The notes below the pieces were generated by a model that did no database searches, was not told the origin of the DNA, and worked only from the letters and a program-made list of their open reading frames with translations. Shown one piece after another: positions 8,484 to 19,098 of a stretch of DNA of 64,000 bases. The position numbers and the translations under genes were made by a program. This stretch comes from Rhizobium sp. 007 (GTDB lineage: Bacteria > Pseudomonadota > Alphaproteobacteria > Rhizobiales > Rhizobiaceae), in assembly GCF_015353075.1 (NCBI RefSeq), contig NZ_CP064187.1:1-64000 (forward strand). Reading direction: 5' to 3'. How positions within the stretch are numbered: position 1 is the first letter of the stretch; every line of letters begins with the position of its first letter.

Positions 8484-9398
8484 ATGCAGAAACAAATGGG
8501 CTTGGCCGAATGGAGTATGCTTTTGGTCCTCTCCCTCCTTTGGGGCGGCTCCTTCCTCTTCAACGGCATTCTCGTCAAGGCACTGCCGCCGTTTACGATC
8601 GTCACGGGCCGCGTGCTGCTGGCGGCGCTCGCGCTCAATATCATCGTGCGGCTCATGGGTCATACGATGCCGCGCGACGGCAAGAGCTGGGTCGCCTTCT
8701 TCGGAATGGGTGTGCTGAACAATATGATCCCCTTCTGCCTCATCGTCTGGGGCCAGACTCACATTGCAAGCGGCCTTGCCTCGATCCTGAATGCCACGAC
8801 GCCGCTCTTTACCGTCGTTGTTGCCCATATCCTGACCACCGACGAGAAGATGAGCGGTCATCGCCTGATCGGCGTGCTCATCGGCTTTGCCGGCGTGGCT
8901 TATATGATCGGCTTCGATGTGCTTCACGATCTCGGCTCGAATGTGCTGGCGCAGCTCGCGGTCCTCGGAGCTGCGATCTCCTATTCCTTCGCCGGCATCT
9001 GGGGCCGCCGTTTCCGGGCGATGAGCATGCCGCCGCTGCTGCCGGCCGCGGGCCAGGTCACGGCCTCCACCATCTTGATGCTGCCGATTGCGCTGATTGC
9101 CGACCGTCCATGGGCATTGCCCGCTCCTGGTATCGAAATCTGGCTGGCGCTGCTCGGCCTCGCACTGCTTTCGACCGCCATCGCCTATGTGCTTTTCTTC
9201 CGGGTTCTCGCAACGGCGGGCGCGACGAACCTGGCGCTGGTGACCTTCCTCATTCCTGTCAGCGCCATTCTGTTGGGTACGATCATCCTTGGCGAGCAGC
9301 TGCAGGCAAAACATCTGATCGGCATGGCGACGATCGCCGTCGGCCTTGCGGCGATCGACGGGCGGTTGATGTCGCTTGGGAAAAGCCGGGCAGCCTGA
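8484..9398 (+). CDS. DMT-superfamily (EamA) transporter
   Basis: A 304-residue inner-membrane protein with about ten hydrophobic segments arranged as two EamA repeats (roughly residues 8-140 and 150-295). It has the typical N-terminal LLWGGSFLFNG and a second-repeat ending LGEQLQAKHLIGM. Members export amino acids or other metabolites; the substrate cannot be told. ATG 8484 follows AAGGGAGA. It is divergent from the LysR gene, which probably controls it. Its stop lies 3 nt from the stop of the convergent hemW. Confidence 0.87.
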   Translation: MQKQMGLAEWSMLLVLSLLWGGSFLFNGILVKALPPFTIVTGRVLLAALALNIIVRLMGHTMPRDGKSWVAFFGMGVLNNMIPFCLIVWGQTHIASGLASILNATTPLFTVVVAHILTTDEKMSGHRLIGVLIGFAGVAYMIGFDVLHDLGSNVLAQLAVLGAAISYSFAGIWGRRFRAMSMPPLLPAAGQVTASTILMLPIALIADRPWALPAPGIEIWLALLGLALLSTAIAYVLFFRVLATAGATNLALVTFLIPVSAILLGTIILGEQLQAKHLIGMATIAVGLAAIDGRLMSLGKSRAA

Positions 9399-9401
9399 GG
9401 C

Positions 9402-10604
9402 TCAGCAGGCGAGATCGGCGACGACCGAATCGAGGATCAGCATGCCCGACGGCGTGCAGCGGAGGCGGGAATTGCCGATCCGCTCGATGAAGCCGTGCTC
9501 CAGCAGAAATTCTTCGCGCTTCGGATCCGGATCCCGGCCGGAAAGCTGCTGCCAGCGGGCAAGATCGACGCCTTCCGTCAGCCGCAGCCCCATGAGCAGC
9601 AATTCGTCCGCCTGCTCGTCATAGCCGAGCCGTTCCTGCTCCAGAATGCCATGCCCGTCGCGCTCGACAAGCTCGAGCCAGGTCTCCGGCTTGCGCTCGG
9701 TCGCCGTTGCGATCTTCTCAGGCCCGCGCGTCAGGCGGCCATGTGCGCCGGGGCCGATCCCGGCATAGTCGCCGTAGCGCCAGTAGGTGAGGTTATGGCG
9801 GCTCTCGGCGCCGGGCCGCGCATGGTTGGAAACCTCATAGGCCGGCATGCCCTCGCGCGCCATGATCTCCTGAGTCGCCTCGTAGAGGATCGCCGATTGG
9901 TCCCCATCCGGCACGATCAGTTTGCCGGCCTTGTGCAGGCCGTAGAAAGGTGTGCCCTCCTCGATCGTCAGCTGGTAGAGCGATAGGTGATCGACCGCGT
10001 ATGAGATCGCTTCCTTCAGCTCCTCCTCCCATTCTTCGACGGTCTGGTCGGGGCGGGCATAGATCAGGTCGAAAGACATGCGCGGGAAGATGTCGCGCGC
10101 CAGCTTGATGGCTTTCAGTGCATCGGCGACGTCATGCAGGCGGCCGAGGAATTTCAGATCCCGGTCGTTCAGTGCCTGAACGCCGAGCGACACGCGATTG
10201 ACGCCTGCGGCGCGATAGCCGCGGAAGCGCTCGGCCTCCACGCTCGAAGGATTGGCCTCCATCGTGATCTCGATGCCGTTCGGCACATGCCAGTGCTTGG
10301 AGATACCGTCGAGAATGGCCGAAACCGTTGCTGGATGCATGAGCGACGGCGTGCCGCCGCCAAGGAAGATGCTCGTCACCGTCTTCGGTCCGCTCATCCG
10401 GCGAACGGCAGCCATCTCCTTCACGAACGCAGCGGCGAACCGCTCCTGGTCGACCGGCTGATGACGGACATGGCTGTTGAAGTCGCAATAGGGGCACTTC
10501 GCCGCGCAGAAGGGCCAATGCACATAGACGCCGAAACCGGGCTCGCCGGTATCGGGCAGAAGCATCGCATCGCGCGTCAAGCTTGGTGTATCGAGAATCT
10601 CCAC
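9402..10604 (-). CDS. hemW: Radical SAM heme chaperone HemW (formerly coproporphyrinogen III oxidase-like)
   Basis: A 400-residue radical SAM protein. The cluster motif C-x3-C-x2-C is in WPFCAAKCPYCDF (about residues 33-45), followed by GGGTPSLM and a C-terminal HemN-type domain. HemW binds heme and inserts it into target proteins; older annotations call it oxygen-independent coproporphyrinogen III oxidase. The GTG at 10604 lies 9 nt after rdgB; ATG 10565 is an alternative start. It is the last gene of an rph–VOC–rdgB–hemW run in which rdgB–hemW adjacency is common in bacteria. Confidence 0.92.
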   Translation of the reverse strand: MEILDTPSLTRDAMLLPDTGEPGFGVYVHWPFCAAKCPYCDFNSHVRHQPVDQERFAAAFVKEMAAVRRMSGPKTVTSIFLGGGTPSLMHPATVSAILDGISKHWHVPNGIEITMEANPSSVEAERFRGYRAAGVNRVSLGVQALNDRDLKFLGRLHDVADALKAIKLARDIFPRMSFDLIYARPDQTVEEWEEELKEAISYAVDHLSLYQLTIEEGTPFYGLHKAGKLIVPDGDQSAILYEATQEIMAREGMPAYEVSNHARPGAESRHNLTYWRYGDYAGIGPGAHGRLTRGPEKIATATERKPETWLELVERDGHGILEQERLGYDEQADELLLMGLRLTEGVDLARWQQLSGRDPDPKREEFLLEHGFIERIGNSRLRCTPSGMLILDSVVADLAC

Positions 10605-10613
10605 GAACCGACC

Positions 10614-11258
10614 TTACGCTTCCAGGCAGGTTTCGACAAAGCGTTTGAATGCGCGCGCCCGATGCGACAGGGCCTGCGGCTTGCCAATGTTCCAGCCGTG
10701 CTTTTCCTCGGCACTCATCTCGCCGAAGGTGATGTCGTAACCTTCCGGTTGGAAGACCGGATCGTAACCGAAACCCTGGGTGCCGCGCGGCGGCCAGACG
10801 ACGGTACCTTCCACCTCGCCGCGGAAAAGCTCCGTATGCCCGTCTGGCCAGGCGAGGCAGAGCACGCTGACGAAGCGCGCGCGCCGTTGTTCCGGCTTGG
10901 TGGCTCCGGCTTTCTCCAGCGCCTGTTGCACCTTTTCCATCCCCATCGCAAAGTCGCGCGTGCCGTCTGCGGTCTCGGCCCAGTCGGCCGTATAGACGCC
11001 CGGATCGCCACCAAGCACATCGATCACCAGTCCAGAATCGTCGGAAAGCGCCGGCATCCCTGCTGCTTTGGCAGAGGCGAGAGCCTTGATCGTCGCGTTT
11101 TCCTCGAAGGTTGTGCCGGTTTCGTCAGGCTCGATGAAGTTGAGGTCGGCTGCCGATTTGGCGGTAAAGCCGAGCGGTCCGATCAGTTCCTGGATCTCGC
11201 GGATCTTGCCGGCGTTGTGGCTGGCGACGACGATCGTCTTCGTTTCAAGCGTGCGCAT
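10614..11258 (-). CDS. rdgB: RdgB/HAM1 non-canonical purine NTP pyrophosphatase
   Basis: A house-cleaning enzyme that hydrolyses dITP, ITP and XTP to monophosphates and keeps deaminated purines out of DNA and RNA. The 214-residue protein has the family motifs [10 protein letters not shown] (residues 13-22), TFEENA (about 50), SDDSGL (about 71) and GFGYDPVF (about 161). It sits 8 nt downstream of the VOC-family gene and 9 nt before hemW, all on the minus strand, so it is probably cotranscribed from the rph promoter. Confidence 0.95.
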   Translation of the reverse strand: MRTLETKTIVVASHNAGKIREIQELIGPLGFTAKSAADLNFIEPDETGTTFEENATIKALASAKAAGMPALSDDSGLVIDVLGGDPGVYTADWAETADGTRDFAMGMEKVQQALEKAGATKPEQRRARFVSVLCLAWPDGHTELFRGEVEGTVVWPPRGTQGFGYDPVFQPEGYDITFGEMSAEEKHGWNIGKPQALSHRARAFKRFVETCLEA

Positions 11259-11266
11259 GGTCGGTC

Positions 11267-11683
11267 CTATTCAATGCCCCAGATTCTGGCTTCGGCGCAT
11301 TCGAGGCTGTTTCCCGCGGGATCGCGGAAATAGATCGAGCGGCCGCCGTTCGGCCAGTGGACTTCGGATTCGATTTCGATGCCCGCGGCTTTGAGCTTCA
11401 CCGCCATGGCATCGATGTTTTTACCAGACACGCGGAAACATGCGTGGCCCTGACCTTTCGTGCCGTGGGGCGGCACCTGCAGGGCATCGGCCGCTGGCGG
11501 TTTCACCGTTTCATCGGGGTTGAAGATCAACAGCACGCCTTGCCCGCAGCGGAAGAATACATGCCGGTTTGCGGCGCGCGTGATCTTGGCAAGGCCGAGC
11601 ACGCCTTCGTAGAAAGCCTCGGCCTTGTCGAGATCCTTGGCATAAAGCGCCGTCTCCAGCATGCCTTCCAGCAGGGCAGTCAT
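11267..11683 (-). CDS. VOC-family (glyoxalase/bleomycin resistance-like) protein
   Basis: A 138-residue single-domain vicinal oxygen chelate protein. It has the paired beta-alpha-beta-beta-beta modules and the closing segment [13 protein letters not shown] (about 117-129), where the metal-binding Glu is expected. Members are metal-dependent lyases, dioxygenases or resistance proteins; the substrate is unknown. Its start overlaps the rph stop as ATGA, so it is translationally coupled to RNase PH. No functional link to RNA processing is known to me. Confidence 0.82.
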   Translation of the reverse strand: MTALLEGMLETALYAKDLDKAEAFYEGVLGLAKITRAANRHVFFRCGQGVLLIFNPDETVKPPAADALQVPPHGTKGQGHACFRVSGKNIDAMAVKLKAAGIEIESEVHWPNGGRSIYFRDPAGNSLECAEARIWGIE

Positions 11684-12399
11684 CCGGCGATGGCCTGTTT
11701 CTGCATGTCGACGAGCTCCACGATGCCGGTTTTCGCCAGTGTCATCAGCGCCGCAAATTCCCCGTCCGTGAACGGCGTGCCTTCGGCGGTCCCCTGAATT
11801 TCAACGATGCCGCCCGCGCCCGTCATGACGAAATTCGCATCGGTTTCGGCCGAGGAATCTTCGAGATAATCGAGGTCGATCACCGGCTGGCTGGCGAAGA
11901 TGCCGCAGGAAATCGCCGCGACATGATCCTTGAGCACGCGCTCGACCTTGATCATGTTGCGGGTTTCCATCCACTTCAGGCAGTCGTAGAGCGCAATCCA
12001 GGCGCCCGTAATGGAGGCCGTGCGCGTACCGCCGTCTGCCTGAATGACGTCGCAGTCGAGCGTGATCTGGCGCTCGCCGAGTTCCTTGAGATCGACGACG
12101 GCACGAAGAGAGCGGCCGATCAGGCGCTGGATTTCCTGTGTGCGCCCGCCCTGCTTGCCGGCCGCGGCCTCGCGTTTCATGCGCTCGCCGGTTGCCCGCG
12201 GCAGCATGCCATATTCGGCCGTGACCCAGCCCTTTCCAGTGTTGCGCAGCCACGGTGGCGTCTTGTCTTCCAGGCTTGCGGTACAGAGCACATGCGTATC
12301 GCCGAATTTGACGAGGCAGGAACCTTCCGCATGCTTTGAAAAATTGCGCTCGAAAGTGACTTTGCGCATCTGGTCGGTTTTTCTGCCTGAAGGCCGCAT
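11680..12399 (-). CDS. rph: Ribonuclease PH
   Basis: RNase PH is a phosphorolytic 3'-exoribonuclease that trims tRNA 3' ends. The 239-residue protein begins [12 protein letters not shown] and has the phosphate-binding segment [15 protein letters not shown] (about residues 124-138) and the [10 protein letters not shown] segment near 180. ATG 12399 follows AGGAGA on the minus strand; the open frame extends further up but lacks family sequence. It leads the rph–VOC–rdgB–hemW operon and is divergent from hrcA, the usual alphaproteobacterial arrangement. Confidence 0.95.
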   Translation of the reverse strand: MRPSGRKTDQMRKVTFERNFSKHAEGSCLVKFGDTHVLCTASLEDKTPPWLRNTGKGWVTAEYGMLPRATGERMKREAAAGKQGGRTQEIQRLIGRSLRAVVDLKELGERQITLDCDVIQADGGTRTASITGAWIALYDCLKWMETRNMIKVERVLKDHVAAISCGIFASQPVIDLDYLEDSSAETDANFVMTGAGGIVEIQGTAEGTPFTDGEFAALMTLAKTGIVELVDMQKQAIAG

Positions 12400-12516
12400 T
12401 GTGATCTCCTGAAGCACGATGCCGAAAACCGTAAGGCGGTTCTCGCAAAACATCATGCATGCTTGAATGGTGTCGACCGCTTCTACGATTGGCCGCAGCC
12501 ATTTGCAAATTCCCTT

Positions 12517-12544
12517 TTGCTACGAGGGCGAGAACGGCTATATT
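12517..12544 (+). promoter_or_regulatory. Candidate sigma-70 promoter of hrcA
   Basis: TTGCTA (12517-12522), a 16-nt spacer and TATATT (12539-12544) lie 40 nt upstream of the hrcA ATG. The -10 overlaps CTATAT, the form favoured by rhizobial sigma-70. No CIRCE element was seen around it. Confidence 0.5.
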
Positions 12545-12583
12545 TTAAGGATCGTCATCAGCAGCGCAGGTCTAAGGAAGTTC

Positions 12584-13672
12584 ATGGGGTTCAGGTCGAC
12601 GTCGGTTTCGGATGCCGTTGCTGCGCTGGATGAACGCTCCAAGGAAATCTTCCGCCGGATCGTTGAAGGCTATCTTGAAAGTGGCGAGCCGCTCGGCTCG
12701 CGCAATCTCTCCCGCATTCTGCCCATGTCGCTATCGCCCGCGTCGGTGCGCAACGTGATGAGCGACCTGGAGGAGTTGGGCCTGATCTACTCGCCGCATG
12801 TCAGCGCCGGACGCCTGCCGACGCAGGGCGGCCTTCGCTTCTTCGTCGATGCCTTCATGCAGGTCGGCGACCTTTCCGCCGAGGACCGTGCGAATATCGA
12901 CCGCCAGGTTCGCCCCGAAAGCCGCGACAATCCGGTTGAATCGATGATGAACGAGGCAAGCCGGATGTTGTCCGGCATTTCTCGCGGCGCAGGGCTCGTC
13001 ATCACCTCAAAGAGCGATCCGGTTCTCAAACACGTCGAATTCATCCGCCTGGAGCCCACCAAGGCGTTGGCAGTGCTCGTCGGCGATCACGATCAGGTCG
13101 AAAACCGCATTATCGAATTGCCGGCAGGCGTTACGTCGTCGCAGCTGACGGAGGCCGCGAATTTCCTCAATGCCCATATGTCCGGCCAGACATTGCCGGA
13201 ATTGCGCAAGCAGCTCAGCCGCTTAAAGGAGAACGTCCGCCACGAGCTCGACGCGTTGTCCCGGGATCTCGTCGAGCGCGGTATCGCGGTGTGGTCTGGC
13301 GATGCGGACGAAGGCAAACCGCCGCAGCTTATTATTCGAGGCCGATCCAATCTGCTCGAGGGCCTGGCAGGCGCGGAGGACCTCGATCGTCTCCGCATGC
13401 TCTTCGACGATCTCGAAAAGAAGGACAGCCTGATCGAGCTGCTGAACCTTGCCGAAACCGGTCCGGGCGTGCGCATCTTCATCGGTTCTGAGAACAAGCT
13501 CTTTTCGCTCTCCGGCTCCTCGCTGATTGTTGCGCCCTATCGCGACGATGACGACCGCATTGTCGGCGCCGTCGGCGTCATCGGGCCGACACGGCTCAAT
13601 TATTCACGCATCGTGCCGATGGTGGATTACACCGCCCAGCTGATTTCCCGGCTTGCGCGCGGCACGCTGTAA
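12584..13672 (+). CDS. hrcA: Heat-inducible transcription repressor HrcA
   Basis: HrcA represses chaperone operons by binding CIRCE elements and is kept active by GroEL. The 362-residue protein has an N-terminal winged helix (about residues 15-90, including [16 protein letters not shown] and HVSAGRLPT) and the GAF-like HrcA domain with a C-terminal [13 protein letters not shown] segment. ATG 12584 follows AAGGAAG. It is followed by grpE on the same strand, the common hrcA–grpE pair. CIRCE targets such as groESL must lie elsewhere, as none is visible here. Confidence 0.96.
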   Translation: MGFRSTSVSDAVAALDERSKEIFRRIVEGYLESGEPLGSRNLSRILPMSLSPASVRNVMSDLEELGLIYSPHVSAGRLPTQGGLRFFVDAFMQVGDLSAEDRANIDRQVRPESRDNPVESMMNEASRMLSGISRGAGLVITSKSDPVLKHVEFIRLEPTKALAVLVGDHDQVENRIIELPAGVTSSQLTEAANFLNAHMSGQTLPELRKQLSRLKENVRHELDALSRDLVERGIAVWSGDADEGKPPQLIIRGRSNLLEGLAGAEDLDRLRMLFDDLEKKDSLIELLNLAETGPGVRIFIGSENKLFSLSGSSLIVAPYRDDDDRIVGAVGVIGPTRLNYSRIVPMVDYTAQLISRLARGTL

Positions 13673-13772
13673 AAAACCGGAATTTTTTCTTCTTTGTCAC
13701 GCAGACTTGATTTTTTGCGGTCAAAGCTCGATATCGGGCGCATCCCAAGAGAACCCACGACCGGAGACCGTC

Positions 13773-14405
13773 ATGACTGACGAAACGACGAAAAACGGAT
13801 CTGACGCTGCCGCGGCTGAAGCCGCAGACGACGTTGCCGCAAACGTCGAGAACGAAACCACGGTGGAAGCGCCGCGCCAGCCGGATCCGCTTGAAGTGCT
13901 CAAGGCTGAAAATGCCGAGCTGCGCGACCGCTATCTGCGTCTTGCCGCCGAAATGGACAATCTGCGCCGCCGCACGGAGCGCGACGTGAAGGATGCAAAG
14001 TCCTACTCGGTCGCGGGCTTTGCGCGCGAGATGCTTGCCGTTTCGGACAATCTGCGCCGCGCGCTCGATGCCATCCCGGCAGAGGCGAAGGAAGCGGGCG
14101 AGACAGGCCTCAACACTTTGATCGAAGGTGTCGAGATGACGGAGCGCTCCATGCTCTCAGCGCTGGAGCGCCACGGCGTCCGCAAGTTGGATCCGATCGG
14201 CCAGAAGTTCGATCCGAACTTCCACCAGGCGATGTTCGAGGTTCCGAATGCCGAAGTGGCGAATAACACGGTCGTCCAGGTCGTTCAGGCAGGCTTCACG
14301 ATCGGCGAGCGTGTTCTTCGTCCCGCAATGGTCGGCGTGGCCAAAGGCGGCCCGAAGGAAGCGGATGCAGACCTCAACACGGCCTTCACCGAAAAGGACG
14401 CCTGA
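13773..14405 (+). CDS. grpE: Nucleotide exchange factor GrpE
   Basis: GrpE releases ADP from DnaK in the DnaK–DnaJ chaperone cycle. The 210-residue protein has an acidic Ala-rich N-terminus, a long coiled coil (about 45-100, with [18 protein letters not shown]) and a C-terminal beta domain with the family signature around [23 protein letters not shown] 13773 follows GGAG at 13763-13766. It lies 100 nt after hrcA, so it may be cotranscribed or have its own promoter. dnaK and dnaJ are not in the window. Confidence 0.95.
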   Translation: MTDETTKNGSDAAAAEAADDVAANVENETTVEAPRQPDPLEVLKAENAELRDRYLRLAAEMDNLRRRTERDVKDAKSYSVAGFAREMLAVSDNLRRALDAIPAEAKEAGETGLNTLIEGVEMTERSMLSALERHGVRKLDPIGQKFDPNFHQAMFEVPNAEVANNTVVQVVQAGFTIGERVLRPAMVGVAKGGPKEADADLNTAFTEKDA

Positions 14406-14442
14406 TCTTCTTCTCACGCGCCTTTCATAATCAGTCGGAATA

Positions 14443-15387
14443 TCAGATGCGGGCGAAGCGCTCGATCAGCAGATCGAAGAAGCCGTCCGCATCCACATAG
14501 CGCATCACCTTGGCATTGCGCTTGCGCTCGGTCACATGCCACCAGTCGACCACCGTCATGCCCACGGTCAGCTCCGACTTCACCTCGATCTCGACATTGC
14601 AGTCACGGCCCTCGAAGAGCTCAGGCTTCAGTAGGTAGGCGACGACCGCCGGATCGTGCAGAGGCCCACCGTCCGAACCATACTTCTCGACATCGAAGCG
14701 CTCGAAGAATTCCAGCATTTCGACCATTGCTTTGGCCGGTGCCGTGCCGAGATCGGCCATGCGCTTGACGCGATCCTTCCGTGTCAGCAGCTGATGTGTC
14801 ACGTCGAGCGGCATCATCACGATCGCTATGCCGGAACGAAAGACGATGTCGGCTGCTTCCGGATCGACATATATGTTGAATTCCGCGGCGGGCGTTATGT
14901 TGCCGCCCTCGAAGAAGCCGCCGCCCATCATCACCAGTTCACCGATGCGCGGAATGATGTCCGGCGCCTTTTGCAAGGCCATGCCGATATTGGTGAGCGG
15001 TCCCAGCGTGCAGAGCGTCACCGTGCCTTCCGGCTCGCGGCGAAGCGTCTCGATGATGAAGTCGACCGCGTGCTGTGCCTGCAGCGGCATCGTCGGCTCA
15101 TCGAGCTCCGGTCCATCGAGGCCGGTCTTTCCGTGCACGTGCTCGGCCGTGACCAGCTTGCGCGCGATTGGCGCGTCGGCGCCTGCGAAAACCTTCGTGC
15201 CGGTCCGTGCGCAGAGCTCGCAGACGATGCGCGCGTTGCGGCTCGTGTAGGAGAGCGGCACATTGCCTGCGACGGTCGTGATGCCGAGCACCTCCAGCTC
15301 TTCGGGGCTGCCGAAGGCAAGCATGATGGCCGCTGCATCGTCCTGGCCGGGGTCGGTGTCGATGATGATCTTTCTGGGGTTCGCCAT
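14443..15387 (-). CDS. Inosine-uridine preferring nucleoside hydrolase family
   Basis: The enzyme family cleaves the N-glycosidic bond of ribonucleosides for base salvage. The 314-residue protein opens with the hallmark Asp cluster DTDPGQDDAAAI (about residues 10-21), which binds calcium and the ribose. It also has TLGPLTNI, the GGGFFEGGNITPAAEFN loop (about 155-171) and a C-terminal HDPAVVAYL (about 240). ATG 15387 follows GGAG. Substrate preference cannot be read from the sequence. It is convergent with grpE and divergent from the Hsp20 gene. Confidence 0.9.
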   Translation of the reverse strand: MANPRKIIIDTDPGQDDAAAIMLAFGSPEELEVLGITTVAGNVPLSYTSRNARIVCELCARTGTKVFAGADAPIARKLVTAEHVHGKTGLDGPELDEPTMPLQAQHAVDFIIETLRREPEGTVTLCTLGPLTNIGMALQKAPDIIPRIGELVMMGGGFFEGGNITPAAEFNIYVDPEAADIVFRSGIAIVMMPLDVTHQLLTRKDRVKRMADLGTAPAKAMVEMLEFFERFDVEKYGSDGGPLHDPAVVAYLLKPELFEGRDCNVEIEVKSELTVGMTVVDWWHVTERKRNAKVMRYVDADGFFDLLIERFARI

Positions 15388-15565
15388 TGCGTTGCTCCGT
15401 CTCAAGGTGCACGTCGTCGTGGCAGGCACCATTCGTTTTTTTTCCGTCGCAGATCGGCGCAGCCGCTGCGGTCGACGATGTGATGCGAGCCGCCATGATC
15501 TTTGTCAAGCAACGGTCTCAGTCCAACCGTCTTAAATTCATGTGACCGCGATGCGCCGCATATGT

Positions 15566-15594
15566 CTTGCGCGAAAGGCACACACTTCCCATAT
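15566..15594 (+). promoter_or_regulatory. Candidate sigma-32 (RpoH) promoter of the small heat-shock gene
   Basis: CTTGCG (15566-15571), a 15-nt spacer and TCCCATAT (15587-15594) match the RpoH pattern CTTGAA-N13-15-CCCCATNT at most positions. It would start transcription near 15601, giving a leader of about 55 nt before the Hsp20 start. Confidence 0.6.
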
Positions 15595-15601
15595 TAACGG
15601 C

Positions 15602-15650
15602 GTCCGGATGCTACGCTTAGGTCCGGGAAGGTCGCTTGCATCAAGGACTT
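15602..15650 (+). promoter_or_regulatory. Candidate ROSE-type RNA thermometer in the hsp20 leader
   Basis: Two hairpins fill the predicted leader. The first pairs CCGGA (15604-15608) with TCCGG (15622-15626). The second pairs G31-U-C-G-C-U-U-G38 with C42-A-A-G-G-A-C48 (last two digits of 156xx) around a CAU loop: U32-A47, C33-G46, a G34·G45 mismatch, C35 bulged, U36-A44, U37-A43 and G38-C42. This hides the AAGGA ribosome binding site (15643-15647). The UCGCU fits the ROSE consensus U(U/C)GCU, and the G·G mismatch is a known ROSE feature. ROSE elements control small heat-shock genes in rhizobia. Confidence 0.6.
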
Positions 15651-15656
15651 TGAAAG

Positions 15657-16082
15657 ATGAGCCGCATGACACCTTTCGCCAGCCCGCTGCTTCTGGGCTT
15701 CGACGCCATGGAAAAGACGCTTGAACGCATTTCCAAGGCAAGCGACGGTTACCCACCCTACAATATCGAACGTATCGCCCCCGGCCAGGGAGCGCCTGAG
15801 CGCCTGCGCATCACGGTTGCCGTCGCCGGTTTCAGCGAAGACGAGCTGGACGTTACGACGGAAGAGAATCAATTGTTGATCCGCGGCCGCCAGGTCGAGC
15901 ATGGCGAGCATGAATATCTCTATCGCGGCATTGCTGCGCGCCAGTTCCAGCGAACCTTCGTGTTGGCAGACGGCATGCAGGTTCTGGGCGCCAGCCTCAA
16001 GAACGGACTGCTTGCCGTCGATCTCGTTCGTCCGGAACCGGCGCGCATGGTGAAGAAAATTAACATTTCGGTCTCACAGTAG
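15657..16082 (+). CDS. Small heat-shock protein, Hsp20/alpha-crystallin family
   Basis: An ATP-independent holdase that binds unfolding proteins. The 141-residue protein has a short N-terminal arm, an alpha-crystallin domain (about residues 35-130, with LRITVAVAGFSEDELDV and a FQRTF strand) and a C-terminal IxI motif (INI, near 137) that joins subunits into oligomers. It is followed by a DUF1150 gene, a pairing common in rhizobia. Control is probably double: a sigma-32-like promoter and a ROSE-like thermometer over its ribosome binding site. Confidence 0.92.
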   Translation: MSRMTPFASPLLLGFDAMEKTLERISKASDGYPPYNIERIAPGQGAPERLRITVAVAGFSEDELDVTTEENQLLIRGRQVEHGEHEYLYRGIAARQFQRTFVLADGMQVLGASLKNGLLAVDLVRPEPARMVKKINISVSQ

Positions 16083-16129
16083 GACAACGGCCCATTCGGC
16101 TGTTGGTCCCTTCTCCCGGAGGTACAGGA

Positions 16130-16387
16130 ATGTTGATGAAAGAAGCGAATTCTCACCTGACCAAGTCCGAACTTGCCGGTATCGGCAACGGCGAGGTCGC
16201 CTATATCCGCAAAATGCGCAACGACGAGGTATTGAAGTGCTTCCCCGAAGCACCGGATATCGATCCGAGCGTGGACCTTTGGGCCCTTTTCGGCGCAGAC
16301 GGAACGCCGATCCTGCTCACGGACAATCGCTCCAGCACCTTCTTCAAGGCGGCTGAAGACGAATTGAAGACGGTCAGCCTGCACTAA
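16130..16387 (+). CDS. DUF1150 family protein
   Basis: A small 85-residue protein of a conserved alphaproteobacterial family of unknown function. It has no membrane segment or signal. ATG 16130 is preceded by GGAGG with 7 nt spacing. It follows the Hsp20 gene by 47 nt. A hairpin in that gap (GGACAAC pairing with TGTTGGTCC, one bulge) lacks a T tract and may mark a processing site or partial terminator. Cotranscription suggests a heat-stress role, but that is inference. Confidence 0.85.
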   Translation: MLMKEANSHLTKSELAGIGNGEVAYIRKMRNDEVLKCFPEAPDIDPSVDLWALFGADGTPILLTDNRSSTFFKAAEDELKTVSLH

Positions 16388-16397
16388 AGATGCAGGC

Positions 16398-17095
16398 TTA
16401 GACCCTTTTGAATGTCAGATAGGCGGAGGACCTGCCCTCGCGCCGGGCCTTGGCCTCGTAGCGTGTGCTCGGCCAGCCTTCATAGGGCGTCAGCCAGTCG
16501 GCAGCGTTTTCCGCAAGCCAGTCGAAGCCGCCGTGATCGCGGCACTTCAGCAGCGTCCAATTCACGTAGGTATCGATGTCGGAGGCGAAGCAGAAGAGCC
16601 CGCCCGGCTTCAGCACGCGATGGAAACGGTCGAGATTGGTCTTGGAAACGAAACGCCGTTTCCAATGCTTCCGTTTCGGCCAGGGATCGGGATAGAGCAG
16701 ATCGATGTGATCCAGGCAGCCGTTCGGTAACCAGTCGAGCAGCTGCGTTGCATCGTCATCATAGACGCGGATATTCTTTGCACCCTTCGTCTCGATGCTT
16801 GCCAGCAGTTTCTGCATGGAATTGATGAAGGGTTCGACACCGATGAAGCCGGTCGAGGGCATTTCCAGCGCACGGTGGATCAGATGTTCGCCGCCGCCGA
16901 AGCCGATTTCCAGGCGCAGCCGTTCAGCCGGAACCGGAAAGAGGCTTTTCAGCGGCTCTGGTGGAGCCGCCGAAAGGTCGATGAGGAATGCCGGGAGCAG
17001 CGTGTTCAGTCTTTCCGCCTGATGTTCGCGGAGAGCCTTCCCCTTGCGGCGACCGAAGAATGCCTCGGTCGCGCGCCCCCGACGCTCCATATCCG

Positions 17096-17099
<4 letters not shown>
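16398..17099 (-). CDS. trmB: tRNA (guanine-N7-)-methyltransferase
   Basis: TrmB makes m7G46 in the variable loop of tRNA using SAM. The 233-residue protein has the class I SAM-binding motif [10 protein letters not shown] (about residues 64-73) and the TrmB motifs [15 protein letters not shown] (about 135) and [13 protein letters not shown] 17099 overlaps the metK stop as ATGA, so translation is coupled to SAM synthetase, which makes its methyl donor. A longer reading frame upstream runs into metK and is not needed. Confidence 0.95.
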
Positions 17100-18349
<1,250 letters not shown>

Positions 18350-18477
18350 TTCGGGATTCCCCTCAAAGAACAAAAGCCGTTAGTTGGTACTCATTCCGCG
18401 TTCGAAAAACAAGCACAGAAGGACATAAATATATCTTTATATCTACCACGAAATGATAAATTTTGCCCTTAAAACGC

Positions 18478-18506
18478 AAAAAAGGTGGCCTTTCGACCAC
18501 CTTTTA
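18478..18506 (-). terminator. Rho-independent terminator of praR
   Basis: A 9-bp stem (18480-18488 with 18497-18505, AAAGGTGG/CCACCTTT core) and an 8-nt loop is followed on the minus strand by a T run. It lies 23 nt after the praR stop and separates praR from metK. Confidence 0.85.
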
Positions 18507-18528
18507 AAAACTGGAAGCATCAAGGGGT

Positions 18529-18948
18529 TCAGTCCGTGTCGGCCTCGGCGGCCAGTGCTTTGACAAGCTCCACGACCTTGCGGCGAACCTTTGGGTCGGA
18601 AATCTTCACGAACGCCCGGTTGAGCTGAAGCCCCTCCGAGGAAGAGAGGAAATCAACGACATAATTTGAGCTCGACGCTTCCGCCATGCCGGTCAATCCA
18701 CCGGTGTGATCGCCGGGGGCGTCCTCGAAGAAAAAGGAAACCGGGACGTTGAGAATACTCGAGATGTTCTGCAGGCGGCTCGCACCGACGCGGTTCGTGC
18801 CCTTTTCATATTTCTGGATCTGCTGGAAGGTAATGCCGAGGCTCTCGCCCAGCTTCTCCTGGCTCATACCAAGCATTGTACGGCGAAGCCGAATGCGGCT
18901 GCCAACGTGTATGTCGATCGGGTTAGGCTTCTTCTTGTTTTCAATCAT
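18529..18948 (-). CDS. praR: XRE-type helix-turn-helix regulator, PraR/PhrR family
   Basis: A 139-residue DNA-binding protein with an N-terminal Cro/C1 helix-turn-helix (about residues 17-70: RIRLRRTMLGMSQEKLGES, GITFQQIQKYEKG, SRLQNISSILNVPVSFFFE) and a C-terminal helical region. The sequence and the lnt–praR–metK order match the rhizobial PraR (PhrR) regulators. These were described as repressors affecting biofilm, quorum sensing or pH response, depending on species. A 150-nt gap before it probably holds its promoter, and a clear terminator follows. Confidence 0.9.
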   Translation of the reverse strand: MIENKKKPNPIDIHVGSRIRLRRTMLGMSQEKLGESLGITFQQIQKYEKGTNRVGASRLQNISSILNVPVSFFFEDAPGDHTGGLTGMAEASSSNYVVDFLSSSEGLQLNRAFVKISDPKVRRKVVELVKALAAEADTD

Positions 18949-19098
18949 GGTCGTGCCCTAGCAAAGAATTTCAACCTGGTTAAACCGGCAGTGCCCAGAC
19001 CCATCCGTAACGCCACGTTGTAAGCGGCGCAAACCCTATCATCAAGCATACGTTAACAACGCCGATCGCCACCACTATGCAATTTTAGGGGTTTTCGG

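Noticed and set aside
12400..12583. CIRCE element near hrcA
   Set aside because: I looked for TTAGCACTC-N9-GAGTGCTAA in the rph–hrcA gap and found nothing close; HrcA targets are likely elsewhere.
18350..18477. SAM riboswitch upstream of metK
   Set aside because: The leader is AT-rich with no recognisable SAM-I, SAM-II or SAM/SAH core; a covariance search would settle it.
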